From an uncultured Clostridia bacterium (GTDB lineage: Bacteria > Bacillota > Clostridia > Oscillospirales > Acutalibacteraceae): a DNA stretch of 64,000 bases. The position numbers and the translations under genes are program-made. The notes under the pieces were generated by a model that saw only the letters and a program-made list of their open reading frames with translations, was not told the DNA's origin and made no database searches. The DNA lies in the NCBI GenBank assembly GCA_947630835.1, contig CANRIZ010000004.1, forward strand, positions 33,226 to 97,225. Reading direction: 5' to 3'. Position 1 is the first letter of the stretch. Every line of letters starts with the position of its first letter. Of the stretch, positions 21,326 through 30,131 are shown piece after piece.

Positions 21326-22180
21326 TTATAGCGAAAAAAGCGATATTATACCCGCAGAAAATATCGAAATAAGGTACAGCAGGGCGACTATTTTCAGGTT
21401 TTCTTTTATATTGCGGTTTTCCTTGAAAAGTACTATCAGTCCCGCCCCCGCCGCCGTGCAAAGCCCCGCCGTGACCGAGGCAAAGCTCAACGCGCCTTTA
21501 AGGTAAAGCTCCGTAAGCAGTATGGAAGCCGCGCAGTTCGGTATTAAGCCTATAAGCCCGGCTATTAAGGGCTGGAATGCGGAATTTTGCAGCAAAATTT
21601 TTGACAGGGAGTCGATTCCCACAAGCTCTGCAAAGAAATTGAGCGCAAATACTATGGCGATTAGGAACAGCATAATTTTAACCGTATGCTTAATTGCGGG
21701 CTTTAAAATACCGCCGTGTTCGTGACAGCCGCAGCTTCGGCAATGGTCCTCTATATGCTTCTCGGGCGAGGGATGCTTTTTTGCAAAAAAATCAACGGCA
21801 TAGCCGAAAACAAGGGCTATTATTACTTTTACCGCAAGCAGTTTGAATATCTCCGCCGCCTGCCCGGGGTGACCCAGAATAATAATCAGGGCTTCGTCGC
21901 TTGTAGAGAGAAAAACCGCCATAAGCGTACCGAGCGTAATAACTCCGCTTGAAAAGAGGTTAGCGCAGAAAACGGAAAAACCGCATTGCGGAATACAACC
22001 GAGTATTGCGCCCGCGGCAGGTCCCGCCTTGCCGGAGGAAGCAATTTTTTTATTGATTTTTTCGTTGGTATGGTGTTCGACCGCCTCCAAAAGCAAAAAA
22101 GCCAAAAACAAAAAGGGGAGTATATTAAGGCAGTCCGTCAACGTGTCCTTAATTATTTCAAGCAATAAATCAACCGTCAT
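21326..22180 (-). CDS. Putative heavy-metal/manganese exporter (10-TM permease family)
   Basis: 284 residues, about ten membrane helices in two related halves: IPQCGFS in the first half and IPNCAAS in the second mark the internal repeat. This looks like the family annotated as putative manganese transporter or 10-TM heavy-metal exporter (ArsP_2 type). A His/Cys-rich loop (HCRSCGCHEHGG, about 146-157) between halves could bind metal. It overlaps the Fur-family gene upstream by 11 bases, so the two are cotranscribed and the metal sensor very likely controls it. Substrate not established. Confidence 0.82.
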   Translation of the reverse strand: MTVDLLLEIIKDTLTDCLNILPFLFLAFLLLEAVEHHTNEKINKKIASSGKAGPAAGAILGCIPQCGFSVFCANLFSSGVITLGTLMAVFLSTSDEALIIILGHPGQAAEIFKLLAVKVIIALVFGYAVDFFAKKHPSPEKHIEDHCRSCGCHEHGGILKPAIKHTVKIMLFLIAIVFALNFFAELVGIDSLSKILLQNSAFQPLIAGLIGLIPNCAASILLTELYLKGALSFASVTAGLCTAAGAGLIVLFKENRNIKENLKIVALLYLISIFSAGIISLFSL

Positions 22181-22586
22181 GGCGTTCCTTTCCCATACAG
22201 CTTTCGCATATACCGTAAAGCATAGTCTTTTCGCCGTCTACAATAAAATTGTGCTCTTTAAAAATATGCTCGGAAAGCTCGTCTAAGAAGCCGCATTCCG
22301 CATGAGCGAGCTTGCCGCATACCGTGCATTTCAGATGGTAATGGTTACGGCATTTTTCGTCGCTTTGCGCAAGCTGGTAGCAGGCGCTTGTACTTTCGTC
22401 AAACTTGAATTTCCGCACCGTCGTTTCCTCATAAAGCTTTTCGAGCCGGCGGTAAACCGTAGTCCTGCCCACGGAAATACCCTTGGAAATCAAAATGTTG
22501 TATACCTCGTCCGCCGTCAAATGCCTGTTTTTGTTTTCTTCAAGGCAATTCAAAATTTCCCTGCTCTGTTTGGTGGAGTATCCCAT
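22170..22586 (-). CDS. Fur family metal-responsive repressor
   Basis: 138 residues. Winged helix at 1-75 (SVGRTTVYRRLEKL is the recognition region), hinge, then a dimer domain with ligands HYHLKC and the structural zinc cysteines CTVCG and CESC. Could be Fur, Zur or Mur type; sequence does not decide. Shares an operon with a probable metal exporter, which is unusual for iron or zinc uptake control and suggests response to metal excess. A 15-bp inverted repeat just upstream is the probable operator (autoregulation). Confidence 0.92.
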   Translation of the reverse strand: MGYSTKQSREILNCLEENKNRHLTADEVYNILISKGISVGRTTVYRRLEKLYEETTVRKFKFDESTSACYQLAQSDEKCRNHYHLKCTVCGKLAHAECGFLDELSEHIFKEHNFIVDGEKTMLYGICESCMGKERHDG

Positions 22587-22607
22587 ATCGCACCGCCCCT
22601 ATGAATA

Positions 22608-22622
22608 TGAAAATGGTTTTCA
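22608..22622 (-). promoter_or_regulatory. Probable Fur-family operator
   Basis: TGAAAATGGTTTTCA, an inverted repeat of the 7-1-7 kind (TGAAAAT, G, GTTTTCA) with one unmatched pair, 22-36 bases upstream of the regulator start. Spacing and form match Fur/Zur boxes; location over the likely transcription start suits repression. Confidence 0.6.
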
Positions 22623-22702
22623 ATTTCAGATTATAACCGAATTCTGCCCGAATGTCAATAAAAGCGGCGGAAATTTGCGTGTAAAAGACAAAATCGACGG
22701 CA

Positions 22703-22728
22703 AAAAAAGACCGACGCAACAGCGTCGG
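22703..22728 (-). terminator. Terminator of the ferredoxin gene
   Basis: Minus strand CCGACGC/GCGTCGG stem, four-base loop, then TCTTTTTTT, about 20 bases after the ferredoxin stop. Confidence 0.8.
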
Positions 22729-22745
22729 CTTTTATGTAGCTTTTA

Positions 22746-22916
22746 TTAATCCTGGTTAGGAGCGCCTACGGGGCAAGTATCCGCACAAGCGCCGCACTCG
22801 ATGCAGGTATCGGCGTCAATTTCAAATTTGCCGTCGCCCTCCGAGATTGCCTCAACGGGACATTCCGGAGCGCATGCGCCGCAGCTGATGCAATCATCGC
22901 TGATTTTAAATGCCAT
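22746..22916 (-). CDS. 2[4Fe-4S] ferredoxin
   Basis: 56 residues with two CxxCxxCxxxCP motifs (CISCGACAPECP and CIECGACADTCP), each holding one [4Fe-4S] cluster. A clostridial-type low-potential electron carrier for cytoplasmic redox enzymes. Start 22916 (MAFKISDDC) is preceded by GGAGG; the longer frame to 22961 has no support. Monocistronic, with its own terminator. Confidence 0.96.
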   Translation of the reverse strand: MAFKISDDCISCGACAPECPVEAISEGDGKFEIDADTCIECGACADTCPVGAPNQD

Positions 22917-23026
22917 ATCCAACAAACCTCCTTGTTTATCATTGATTTCATTGTAACACATATTTATAAAATATCAAGTGTTTTTTAACGGTTTTTAAAA
23001 AGAAAATTTAAACAGGCTCCCTCGGA

Positions 23027-23890
23027 TTACTCAATTCCTTTAAGAGCTTCTATTTCAGCCTTTTCAAGCTTTATCTGCGCGTCTTTGATAAGCTTTACCT
23101 GATGCCTTTCGATTATAAGCGGGGCGGCGTCGGGTCTTTTGTCAAGCCGCACCTTGAGCATACCGGTAATAAGGTTATTCTCTATAACGGTACCCCTGCC
23201 CTCGTCGGTTTCGACTATTGCGCCGACCTTGGGAGTATGCCTTAACAGATGCTCATAGGTATCCTGCTCGTATTTAAGACAGCACATAAGTCTGCCGCAG
23301 GTGCCGCTTATTTTAACGGGATTGAGCGAAAGCCCCTGTTCCTTTGCCATCTTTATGGATACGGGCTGAAATTCGCCCAAAAACGAGTGACAGCAGAAGG
23401 GTCTGCCGCATACGCCGAAGCCGCCGAGCATTTTCGATTCGTCGCGAACGCCGATTTGGCGAAGCTCTATTCTCGTTCTGAAAACGGAAGCGAGGTCCTT
23501 GACAAGCTCCCTGAAATCAACTCTGCCGTCGGCGGTAAAATAGAAAAGTATTTTACTGTTGTCAAATGTGTATTCAACGTCAACGAGCTTCATTTCGAGC
23601 CCGTGGTTCGCAATTTTTTCCTCGCAAATTGCATACGCCTTTTTTTCCTTTATTTTGTTTTCCTCAACGATTCTTAAATCCTGCTCGGTCGCCGCTCTTA
23701 TAACGGGCTTTAAGGGGCTGACTATTTCCTCCTCCTCAACTTCCCTGTTCTCTATGGTAACCTCGCCGCACTCTATGCCTCTTGCGGTTTCGACTATGAC
23801 TCTGTCACCCTTGTTAAACGTAAGTCCGTTGGGGCTGAAGTAATAAACCTTGCCCACCTCTTTAAATCTGACGCCGACTATCTCCGACAT
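23027..23890 (-). CDS. ricT: PSP1 domain protein RicT/YaaT
   Basis: 287 residues. PSP1 family; in Bacillus YaaT (RicT) works with RicA and RicF, carries Fe-S clusters, and affects RNase Y-dependent mRNA maturation, sporulation and competence. Cysteines CGRPFCCHSF (about 159-168) and CGRLMCCLKYEQ (about 194-205) are the cluster ligands. It lies 17 bases after holB, the usual pairing in Firmicutes (tmk-holB-yaaT). GGAGG precedes the start. Confidence 0.93.
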   Translation of the reverse strand: MSEIVGVRFKEVGKVYYFSPNGLTFNKGDRVIVETARGIECGEVTIENREVEEEEIVSPLKPVIRAATEQDLRIVEENKIKEKKAYAICEEKIANHGLEMKLVDVEYTFDNSKILFYFTADGRVDFRELVKDLASVFRTRIELRQIGVRDESKMLGGFGVCGRPFCCHSFLGEFQPVSIKMAKEQGLSLNPVKISGTCGRLMCCLKYEQDTYEHLLRHTPKVGAIVETDEGRGTVIENNLITGMLKVRLDKRPDAAPLIIERHQVKLIKDAQIKLEKAEIEALKGIE

Positions 23891-23906
23891 ATAAGTACCT
23901 CCTTTG

Positions 23907-24776
23907 TTATTTACCCGTTGCGCCGCAAAGCTCGGCGCACATGGAAGTTATAAGTAAATTGTAATTGGCGTTTTGCTTAAAACGCCGCTGAAGCTCCGAA
24001 ATTATTTTTATAAGCTCATATATTTTGTTTACGGAAAATCTGCCGCAAAGAGCCTCCGCGGTATCGCCGTAAACCGATGAATTTATTTGGGTTTGCTTAA
24101 ATTTAACGCAGTCGGTAAGGACTGTCTTTATACATTCCGCGGTATCCTCAAACCTGTCCTTTTTATTGTGAAGCTCGGCAAGGGCTTCAAGCGTTTTTAA
24201 TTCGCTTGTACCTGTAAGCGAAAGCAAAATCTTTTTGGCAGTTTCAACGGTATCGGGCGAAAAATCCCTGTCCGTTTCGCCGAGGCTTATAACGGACGAA
24301 CGGGAAAGCACGGTGTCGAGCATGGCGCTTTTTGACTCGCAGGTTAAAATAAAACAGTCAAAGCCCGGCGGTTCTTCAAGTATTTTCAAAAGGGCGTTTT
24401 CGCTTGAATCGTTCATATTCTGAACGCCGTTGAGTATATACACCTTTTTATCGAAATCATTGGGAAGAACAAAAGCGTCCTGCCTTATCTCGCGGCTTAA
24501 TTCAACCTTAAACGAAGCTCCGGTTTTATCCTCGCCGTAAATCTTAATATCGGGATTGCTGTTTGCGGCGCACTTAACGCACGCCTTGCAAGCTCCGCAG
24601 GGCTTTTTACCGTCCGAAAGGCACAAAATCATATTTGCAAGAAAGCCGGCAAAATCCGCCCGCTTCTCGGCAGTCGAACCCTCAATTAATATTGTGTGCG
24701 GAAAAGCGCCGTTCTTACCTAAATTATTAATTATTTCACGGTTTGCTTTGCTTAGATTAAAATCATCTAAAGTCAT
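23907..24776 (-). CDS. holB: DNA polymerase III delta' subunit
   Basis: 289 residues from ATG 24776. AAA-type clamp-loader subunit: a zinc site CGACKACVKC (about 60-69) and the sensor-1/SRC-like region LKILEEPPG, then TVLSRSSVI. The P-loop is degenerate (EGSTAEKRADF), as usual for delta', which does not hydrolyse ATP. Start chosen at ATG 24776 with AGAAGGG before it; an in-frame GTG at 24794 overlaps the upstream gene and is less likely. Confidence 0.9.
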   Translation of the reverse strand: MTLDDFNLSKANREIINNLGKNGAFPHTILIEGSTAEKRADFAGFLANMILCLSDGKKPCGACKACVKCAANSNPDIKIYGEDKTGASFKVELSREIRQDAFVLPNDFDKKVYILNGVQNMNDSSENALLKILEEPPGFDCFILTCESKSAMLDTVLSRSSVISLGETDRDFSPDTVETAKKILLSLTGTSELKTLEALAELHNKKDRFEDTAECIKTVLTDCVKFKQTQINSSVYGDTAEALCGRFSVNKIYELIKIISELQRRFKQNANYNLLITSMCAELCGATGK

Positions 24777-24790
24777 ATTATAAGCCCTTC

Positions 24791-25729
24791 TCACATAAGC
24801 TGCGACAAAGCAATCATAACAGGCATCGTTATAATCGAAATAAAGCTGACTATCGCTACGGTCTGCGACGCCGCCTCGTTATCCCTCAAATATTTTGTGG
24901 AAAACATAACGGTGTTGTTTGCTGTCGGCGCAGAAGCCGAAACGGTAAGCGCCGTAAGCAGAGAGCCGGTCATACCGACCGCCCTGTAAATAAGCATACA
25001 TACAAGCGGAACGGCTATAAGCTTTATAGCCGCAACAAGATACGCCTGCTTTCTTAAAAACATCTTTTTTAAATCGGTTTTGGAAAGATATGTACCGAAC
25101 ATCAGCATGGCAAGCGGCGTGTTAAGGTTCGCTATATGCGATATGGGCTGCATTAAAATTTCCGGAAGCGTTACTTTTAAAATAAAAAGCGGAAGCCCTA
25201 TAGCCACGGAGATAACTCCGGGGTTGATGAAAAGGGCTTTTAAATCGAAGCCGCGCTTTTTGCCCTCGCTCTTTTTCATAAGCCCCACGCCGTGCGTAAA
25301 GGCGAAAATGTTAAACGGTATAAGCACGCCGGAGCAGAAGAAAACACCCTCGTCGCCGAGTACCGCAGAGGCAAGCGGCAAAACCATATAGCCCACGTTG
25401 CCGTAAACGCTGCCGAATTTGTAAATAACCGAAGTATCCTCGTTGCCGCGCCTGAAAAAAGGCTTTGAAATAATTATTGCCGCCAAGTGAATGACCGTTC
25501 CGCCGAAAAAGGATAAAAGCAGGTTTTTAAGGTTTTCGGCGTTAAACCGCATAGCCGTAAACGATTGAATTATAACAGCCGGCGTGACTATCTGAAAGAG
25601 CAAATCGTTTGTAAGACGAGCCGCCTTTTCGGTGTAAAGACCAAACTTATCGCAGACGAAGCCCACCGCGACGATTATATAAAGTATCGCAACCTGCTGC
25701 GCCGCAACAGCCACATTGTGTAAAAACAT
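24791..25729 (-). CDS. AEC family transporter (auxin efflux carrier-like permease)
   Basis: 312 residues, about ten hydrophobic helices. Bacterial AEC proteins move small organic anions such as malate or malonate. TVSASAPTANNTVMFSTKY near the end is the family's crossover region (usually SAMPSA.N). Ends just ahead of holB and starts 14 bases after the membrane protein gene at 25744. Substrate unknown. Confidence 0.9.
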   Translation of the reverse strand: MFLHNVAVAAQQVAILYIIVAVGFVCDKFGLYTEKAARLTNDLLFQIVTPAVIIQSFTAMRFNAENLKNLLLSFFGGTVIHLAAIIISKPFFRRGNEDTSVIYKFGSVYGNVGYMVLPLASAVLGDEGVFFCSGVLIPFNIFAFTHGVGLMKKSEGKKRGFDLKALFINPGVISVAIGLPLFILKVTLPEILMQPISHIANLNTPLAMLMFGTYLSKTDLKKMFLRKQAYLVAAIKLIAVPLVCMLIYRAVGMTGSLLTALTVSASAPTANNTVMFSTKYLRDNEAASQTVAIVSFISIITMPVMIALSQLM

Positions 25730-25743
25730 AACAGGTCACCGCG

Positions 25744-26688
25744 TCATTTGCCGAGGAAATCGTCGTCTACCTCGTTCTTGGGTTCTTCATATGAATCGGG
25801 GAGCAAATCGTCCTCCGAAGCGTCCCTGCCCGTCTTTGAACAGGCGTTGACGTAGATTGCGGTGAAAATCGCATAAAAGAGATCCGCAGGGATAAAGGCG
25901 AAGTCCCGGGGAAGCAGGTCGGATTTTCCGCAAAGCGTAACGGCAAGCCTCGTAACGCCCAAAATCATTGCAATAAACGCCGAAACGAGGCCGTATTTCA
26001 TAGCTTTTCTCATTTCGTTTTTTTGGCATATCTGAGATGAAATCCTTGCAAACGACATAAAGAAAAGCATCATAAACGCAAGCATTGCAAGCTCCAACAG
26101 TAAATCCGGCACTACAAGGAAGCTGATTTTTGTCATAAACCTGCGAACCATTCTGAACATCGCCCAGAAAAGCGGCATTATAGCCAAAAGCTTGTAATCG
26201 TAATAGGTTGTTTTTCCGTCCGCATACGACAGCGTGAACAATATAAAGTATATGCAGGCGAGAAGACCGCAAACGGCCTCAAATATTACGGCGAGCATAC
26301 CGTTTGAAAAAATATACGACATAATGCTTGTTCCCGAAGAATAGGAGAGCAGAGATCTGATAAAGAGACTTGCGCAGTATGCTACGTCGTATGCAAGTCC
26401 CAAAGCCATAAGCCCGGAGCCTACCGAGAGCGCCTTCGATTTTCCCCTAACCGATTTTGAAGCCGTCACCTTGTTTGTAACGGAAACCAGAACGAGCAGG
26501 GCGGCGCAGAAAGCGACGAGCAGAGCGAAAAATACATAAACGCTTGCGTTTACATGCGTTAAAAACCCGCTTTTATCCTCCTCGGTGATAAAGAACAGCT
26601 GATAAAGCCTGAGCGGAATAAGCGCTGCAAGCCCAACCCCGCCGACTATAAAAATCTTTTTAAAGTCTATTGCTTTTTTGTTTGCCAT
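25744..26688 (-). CDS. Membrane protein of unknown function
   Basis: 314 residues. Seven or so hydrophobic helices between residues 13 and 280, then an acidic tail (DASEDDLLPDSYEEP...DDDFLGK). No motif recognised; the tail suggests a cytoplasmic contact site. Short basic loops (KSVRGKSK, MVRRFMTK) lie between helices. It sits 8 bases after citrate synthase and 14 before the AEC gene, so the three may be cotranscribed, but nothing links them functionally. Confidence 0.8.
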   Translation of the reverse strand: MANKKAIDFKKIFIVGGVGLAALIPLRLYQLFFITEEDKSGFLTHVNASVYVFFALLVAFCAALLVLVSVTNKVTASKSVRGKSKALSVGSGLMALGLAYDVAYCASLFIRSLLSYSSGTSIMSYIFSNGMLAVIFEAVCGLLACIYFILFTLSYADGKTTYYDYKLLAIMPLFWAMFRMVRRFMTKISFLVVPDLLLELAMLAFMMLFFMSFARISSQICQKNEMRKAMKYGLVSAFIAMILGVTRLAVTLCGKSDLLPRDFAFIPADLFYAIFTAIYVNACSKTGRDASEDDLLPDSYEEPKNEVDDDFLGK

Positions 26689-26696
26689 GTTACACT

Positions 26697-28109
26697 CTAC
26701 CTTTCTTCGTTTGGAATATACTCGCTTGCGGCGAACGGATTTTCTTTTCTTTCGTTGAGAGGGACAAATTTCCTCGGCAGCGAAACGTTTTTATACGCAG
26801 GCCGCATTATCTTACTGCCCGTATAGATTTCTTCGATTCTGTGAGCCGACCAGCCGGCTATCCTCGCCGACATAAACAGCGGAGTGAAAAGCTCCTCGGG
26901 AATATTGAGCATTGAATAAACAAGCCCCGAATACATATCGACGTTTGCGCAAATCTTTTTCTTTATACCCTTGTATTTGCAGAAAAGCTCGGGTGTTATG
27001 CGCTCGATGCTTTCAAGGATTTTAAAATCCTCCTCATAGGCGGTTCCCTTTGAATACCTGCGGGCGTCGTTTTTTAATATTACGGCTCTCGGGTCCGATA
27101 AGGTGTAAACGGCATGCCCCATTCCGTAAATGAGCCCCGAACCGTCGCCGGCTTCTTTTTTGATTATCTTTGTAAGGTAATCGGCAAGCTGACCTTCGTC
27201 GGCAGGGTTTTTTACGTTTTTCTTGATGTCCATAACCATTTCGTGGACCTTTATATTCGCTCCGCCGTGGCGAGGCCCTTTGAGAGCGCCTATGCTTGCG
27301 GCTATTGCGGAATATGTATCCGAACCCGTCGAGGTAACGCACCTTGTTGTAAAGGTGGAGTTGTTTCCGCCGCCGTGTTCGGCGTGAATCATCATACAGG
27401 TGTCGAGGATTTTTGCCTCCTCGTCGGTATATTTTTTATCGGATCTTATCGAACGAAGTATAGACTCCGCCATGGTAATATCCGTTTTGTTCTGGTGTAT
27501 ATACATACTCTTATGGTCGAAATTACGCCTTTTTACCTGATAGGCGTAAGCCATAATGGTAGGTATCTGCGCTATGAGCTGTATTGACTGGCGCAGGACG
27601 TTTTCCACAGAGGTGTCGTCGGGATTTTCGTCGTAGGAATAAAGGCTCAAAACCGTACCCGCAACCTTGTTCATAATATTCCTTGACGGAGATTTTATTA
27701 TATGATCTTCTATAAATTCGTCGGGAAGCTCCCTTGCACGGGCAAGGGTGTTTGTAAAAGCTTCAAGCTGCGATTTGGTAGGCAAATCGCCGAAAAGCAA
27801 AAGCCAGGCGACCTCCTCGAAGCCGAAGCGGTTTTCCGCCTTACAGCCGTTGACTATATCGCTCATATCTATGCCGCGGTAAACGAGCCTTCCGTCCTTG
27901 GGCACCTTTTCGCCGTCATCTATATAATAACCTTCAACGGAGCACACTCTTGTCAAGCCCGCCATTACTCCTGTTCCGTCGGGATTTCTAAGTCCTCTTT
28001 TTACTTCATATCTTCTGTAATACTCGGAATTTATCCGGTTATTTTTTATAAGCTCTTCGCATAAACTGTCAATAGTACCTTTGGAAATCGAAGAAATAAA
28101 TTCAGACAT
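26697..28109 (-). CDS. gltA: Citrate synthase
   Basis: 470 residues, longer than the ~375 of Bacillus CitZ because of an extended N-terminus (about 1-60). Catalytic residues are visible: His in MIHAEHGGGNNSTF, His in GPRHGGAN, and Asp in the late region, with YGMGHAVYTLSDPRA for substrate. Condenses oxaloacetate and acetyl-CoA. In an anaerobe it most likely supplies 2-oxoglutarate for glutamate. Own near-consensus promoter upstream, divergent from spoIID. Confidence 0.96.
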   Translation of the reverse strand: MSEFISSISKGTIDSLCEELIKNNRINSEYYRRYEVKRGLRNPDGTGVMAGLTRVCSVEGYYIDDGEKVPKDGRLVYRGIDMSDIVNGCKAENRFGFEEVAWLLLFGDLPTKSQLEAFTNTLARARELPDEFIEDHIIKSPSRNIMNKVAGTVLSLYSYDENPDDTSVENVLRQSIQLIAQIPTIMAYAYQVKRRNFDHKSMYIHQNKTDITMAESILRSIRSDKKYTDEEAKILDTCMMIHAEHGGGNNSTFTTRCVTSTGSDTYSAIAASIGALKGPRHGGANIKVHEMVMDIKKNVKNPADEGQLADYLTKIIKKEAGDGSGLIYGMGHAVYTLSDPRAVILKNDARRYSKGTAYEEDFKILESIERITPELFCKYKGIKKKICANVDMYSGLVYSMLNIPEELFTPLFMSARIAGWSAHRIEEIYTGSKIMRPAYKNVSLPRKFVPLNERKENPFAASEYIPNEER

Positions 28110-28167
28110 TTAAACCCTCCTTTATATTATTTTCGGAAAACCGATATAATACTGCATTAATTATAAT

Positions 28168-28196
28168 ATTTTATATCAAAATCGGTTTAAAGTCAA
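28168..28196 (-). promoter_or_regulatory. Promoter of citrate synthase
   Basis: Minus strand TTGACT (28191-28196), 17-base spacer, TAAAAT (28168-28173), about 60 bases before the start codon. The divergent spoIID start is about 40 bases away on the other side; no clear sporulation-sigma promoter was identified for it. Confidence 0.65.
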
Positions 28197-28236
28197 TTAA
28201 TTCAAAGGATTTAACAAAAGTTTTTGAGGTGAAAAA

Positions 28237-29280
28237 ATGAAAAGCAAGATTTTTATGCTCGTATCCGTTTTCCTTTCGCTTATAATAGTACCTGTGGCGG
28301 CGCTTGATTTTTCGCGATTTTCCTTTGACAGGGCGAAAAGCGTGTTTACAAGCTCGGCGAATTTTTTGCCTGCGGCGGAAAGCACTGCCGAGAATTCCGC
28401 CGAAGCTTCGGACAACTCGGAAAACGCGGGCGAAAACGAAGTAAAGGTTTTGGCGGCGGCAAGCGGAAACATAATTTCGACGACCGAACTCGAATACGTT
28501 ATAGGCTGCGTTGCAAGCGAAGTACCCGCAACCTACCACGAGGAAGCCCTTAAAGCGCAGGCGGTTGCGGCATATACCAATTTAATCAGACTAAAGCAAA
28601 ACCCCGATTCCTCCCTGAACGGCGCGGATATTTCCGACAGCCCTCAAAAGCATCAGGGATATTTTACCGAACAGCAGCGCAGGGAAAAGTGGGGCGATAA
28701 TTACGAAAAATACAGCCAAAAGGTGGAAAAGGCGGTTAAAGAGGTGGCGGGAACGGTTATGACCTATAATTCCGAACCGATAGTCGCCTCGTACTGCGCC
28801 ATATCGCCGGGCAGAACGGAGAGCGCCGAGGTCATATGGGGAACGGACATACCCTATTTGCAGTCGATTTCTTCTCCGGGAGATAAGCTTTCGCCGGATT
28901 TTTCCTCAACGCTTATACTTACCAAGGAGCAGTTTAAGGAGATTGCCGAAAAGGACGGCGATATAAAGCTCGGGAGCGAAGCGGAAAAATGGGTAAGCGA
29001 CGTTAAGTATTCCGAAAACGGCACGGGCGTTGTCACAAGCATAAAAATAGGCTCGAAACAGCTTAAAGGCAGTCAAGCGAGGACTATGTTTTCCCTGAGA
29101 AGTCCGTCTTTTACGGTAAAATACGAAAATTCAAGCTTCACTTTCAAGGTAAACGGTTACGGCCATTGCGTCGGAATGAGCCAGTACGGCGCAGATTATA
29201 TGGCGAGAAACGGCAGCAATTACAAGGAAATTTTAAAGCATTATTACCGGGGAATCGAATTTACAAAGGCGGTTGGCTGA
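28237..29280 (+). CDS. spoIID: Stage II sporulation protein D (SpoIID lytic transglycosylase)
   Basis: 347 residues. N-terminal membrane anchor (about 5-22), a linker, then the SpoIID domain: VIGCVASEVPATYHEEALKAQAVAAYT (catalytic Glu in ASEVPA), CAISPGRTESAEVIWG, and the C-terminal GYGHCVGMSQYGADYMA. It cleaves the glycan strand of septal peptidoglycan during engulfment of the forespore. Evidence that the organism forms spores. ATG 28237 follows GAGGTG. Closed by a terminator at 29324. Confidence 0.93.
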   Translation: MKSKIFMLVSVFLSLIIVPVAALDFSRFSFDRAKSVFTSSANFLPAAESTAENSAEASDNSENAGENEVKVLAAASGNIISTTELEYVIGCVASEVPATYHEEALKAQAVAAYTNLIRLKQNPDSSLNGADISDSPQKHQGYFTEQQRREKWGDNYEKYSQKVEKAVKEVAGTVMTYNSEPIVASYCAISPGRTESAEVIWGTDIPYLQSISSPGDKLSPDFSSTLILTKEQFKEIAEKDGDIKLGSEAEKWVSDVKYSENGTGVVTSIKIGSKQLKGSQARTMFSLRSPSFTVKYENSSFTFKVNGYGHCVGMSQYGADYMARNGSNYKEILKHYYRGIEFTKAVG

Positions 29281-29323
29281 AGTGAAAACGCGGCGTAAAT
29301 TCGGGCTCGAGCTTTTCTGTAAG

Positions 29324-29365
29324 GTCCGACGTCGGGGCGGAGCGCCGGATTTTGTCGGACTTTTT
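29324..29365 (+). terminator. Terminator of spoIID
   Basis: GTCCGAC (29324-29330) pairs with GTCGGAC (29354-29360) around a GC-rich inner hairpin, followed by TTTTTCG. Confidence 0.65.
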
Positions 29366-29406
29366 CGCAGACGTCAAATATGCGGGCAAAAAACAGCGAC
29401 GGGGTG

Positions 29407-29435
29407 TTGATAAAGCAAAAGTATAATGCTATAAT
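29407..29435 (+). promoter_or_regulatory. Promoter upstream of the EamA/two-component operon
   Basis: TTGATA, exactly 17 bases, TATAAT (29430-29435). The first gene start is 230 bases further on, leaving an unusually long leader. Confidence 0.7.
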
Positions 29436-29663
29436 TTTTTAATAGGGCAAAATTAAACTTGAACGTTTTAAACTTGAACGTTCAAAATTAAAGCGGCTTT
29501 GCTTCGGAAGGACGGCGGGAAAATCACAGCCGCCGTACAAGCCGTCCGATTGCCGCAAAAAGCAAAAGCAAAAGATAGATAAATTTTAACTATCGCAATT
29601 TTTTTAAAAAGATAGACAAAAGTTTAAAAATCAGACGTTGAATTTCGCTCGGGAGGTGTTGAT
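29436..29663 (+). other. Long untranslated leader with tandem TTAAACTTGAACG repeats
   Basis: No gene here. Two direct copies of TTAAACTTGAACGTT (about 29453-29481), the second extended to a TGAACGTTCA palindrome, then GC-rich inverted pieces (GGACGGCGG...CCGCCGT...CCGTCC) and a GATAG...CTATC hairpin followed by a T-run (29571-29604). The T-rich unit resembles the TTAAACTTTTGAACTTAAAC stretches of the repeats at 58.4 and 63.2 kb. Could be a regulatory leader or another piece of that repeat family. Confidence 0.35.
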
Positions 29664-30077
29664 ATGTGGTTCGTTTTTGCGCTGATGTCGGCTGTTTTTG
29701 CGGCGCTAACGTCCGTACTTGCAAAAATCGGAATAGAGCAGGTGGATTCAAATCTCGCCACGGCCGTCAGAACGGCGGTAGTTGTCATAATGGCGTGGCT
29801 TATGGTGTTTTTGACAAATGCCCAGCGGGGTCTTCCCGAAATAAGCCGAAAAAGCTGGGTGTTTTTGATTCTTTCGGGGCTTGCTACGGGCGCTTCCTGG
29901 CTTTGCTATTACAGGGCGCTGCAATTGGGCGAGGTTTCAAAGGTAGTGCCGGTGGACAAGCTTAGCGTGGTTTTCACCCTTATTTTGGCGTTTATCTTTT
30001 TGCACGAGGAATTTACGGCGAAGTCGTTGATAGGCTGTATTTTGATAGGCGCAGGCACTTTATTAATGGTTTTGTAG
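29664..30077 (+). CDS. Single-domain EamA family transporter
   Basis: 137 residues, one EamA unit of about five helices instead of the usual two (~300 residues). Such half-size members act as dimers. Ends HEEFTAKSLIGCILIGAGTLLMV, the common EamA close. GGGAGGTG precedes ATG 29664. Metabolite or drug exporter in type, substrate unknown. It lies 54 bases before the response regulator and may share its promoter. Confidence 0.88.
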   Translation: MWFVFALMSAVFAALTSVLAKIGIEQVDSNLATAVRTAVVVIMAWLMVFLTNAQRGLPEISRKSWVFLILSGLATGASWLCYYRALQLGEVSKVVPVDKLSVVFTLILAFIFLHEEFTAKSLIGCILIGAGTLLMVL

Positions 30078-30131
30078 CAAAAAATTACGGCTTGCGGCCG
30101 TTGTTAAATTTACCGAAAGCGAGGAAAGAAT

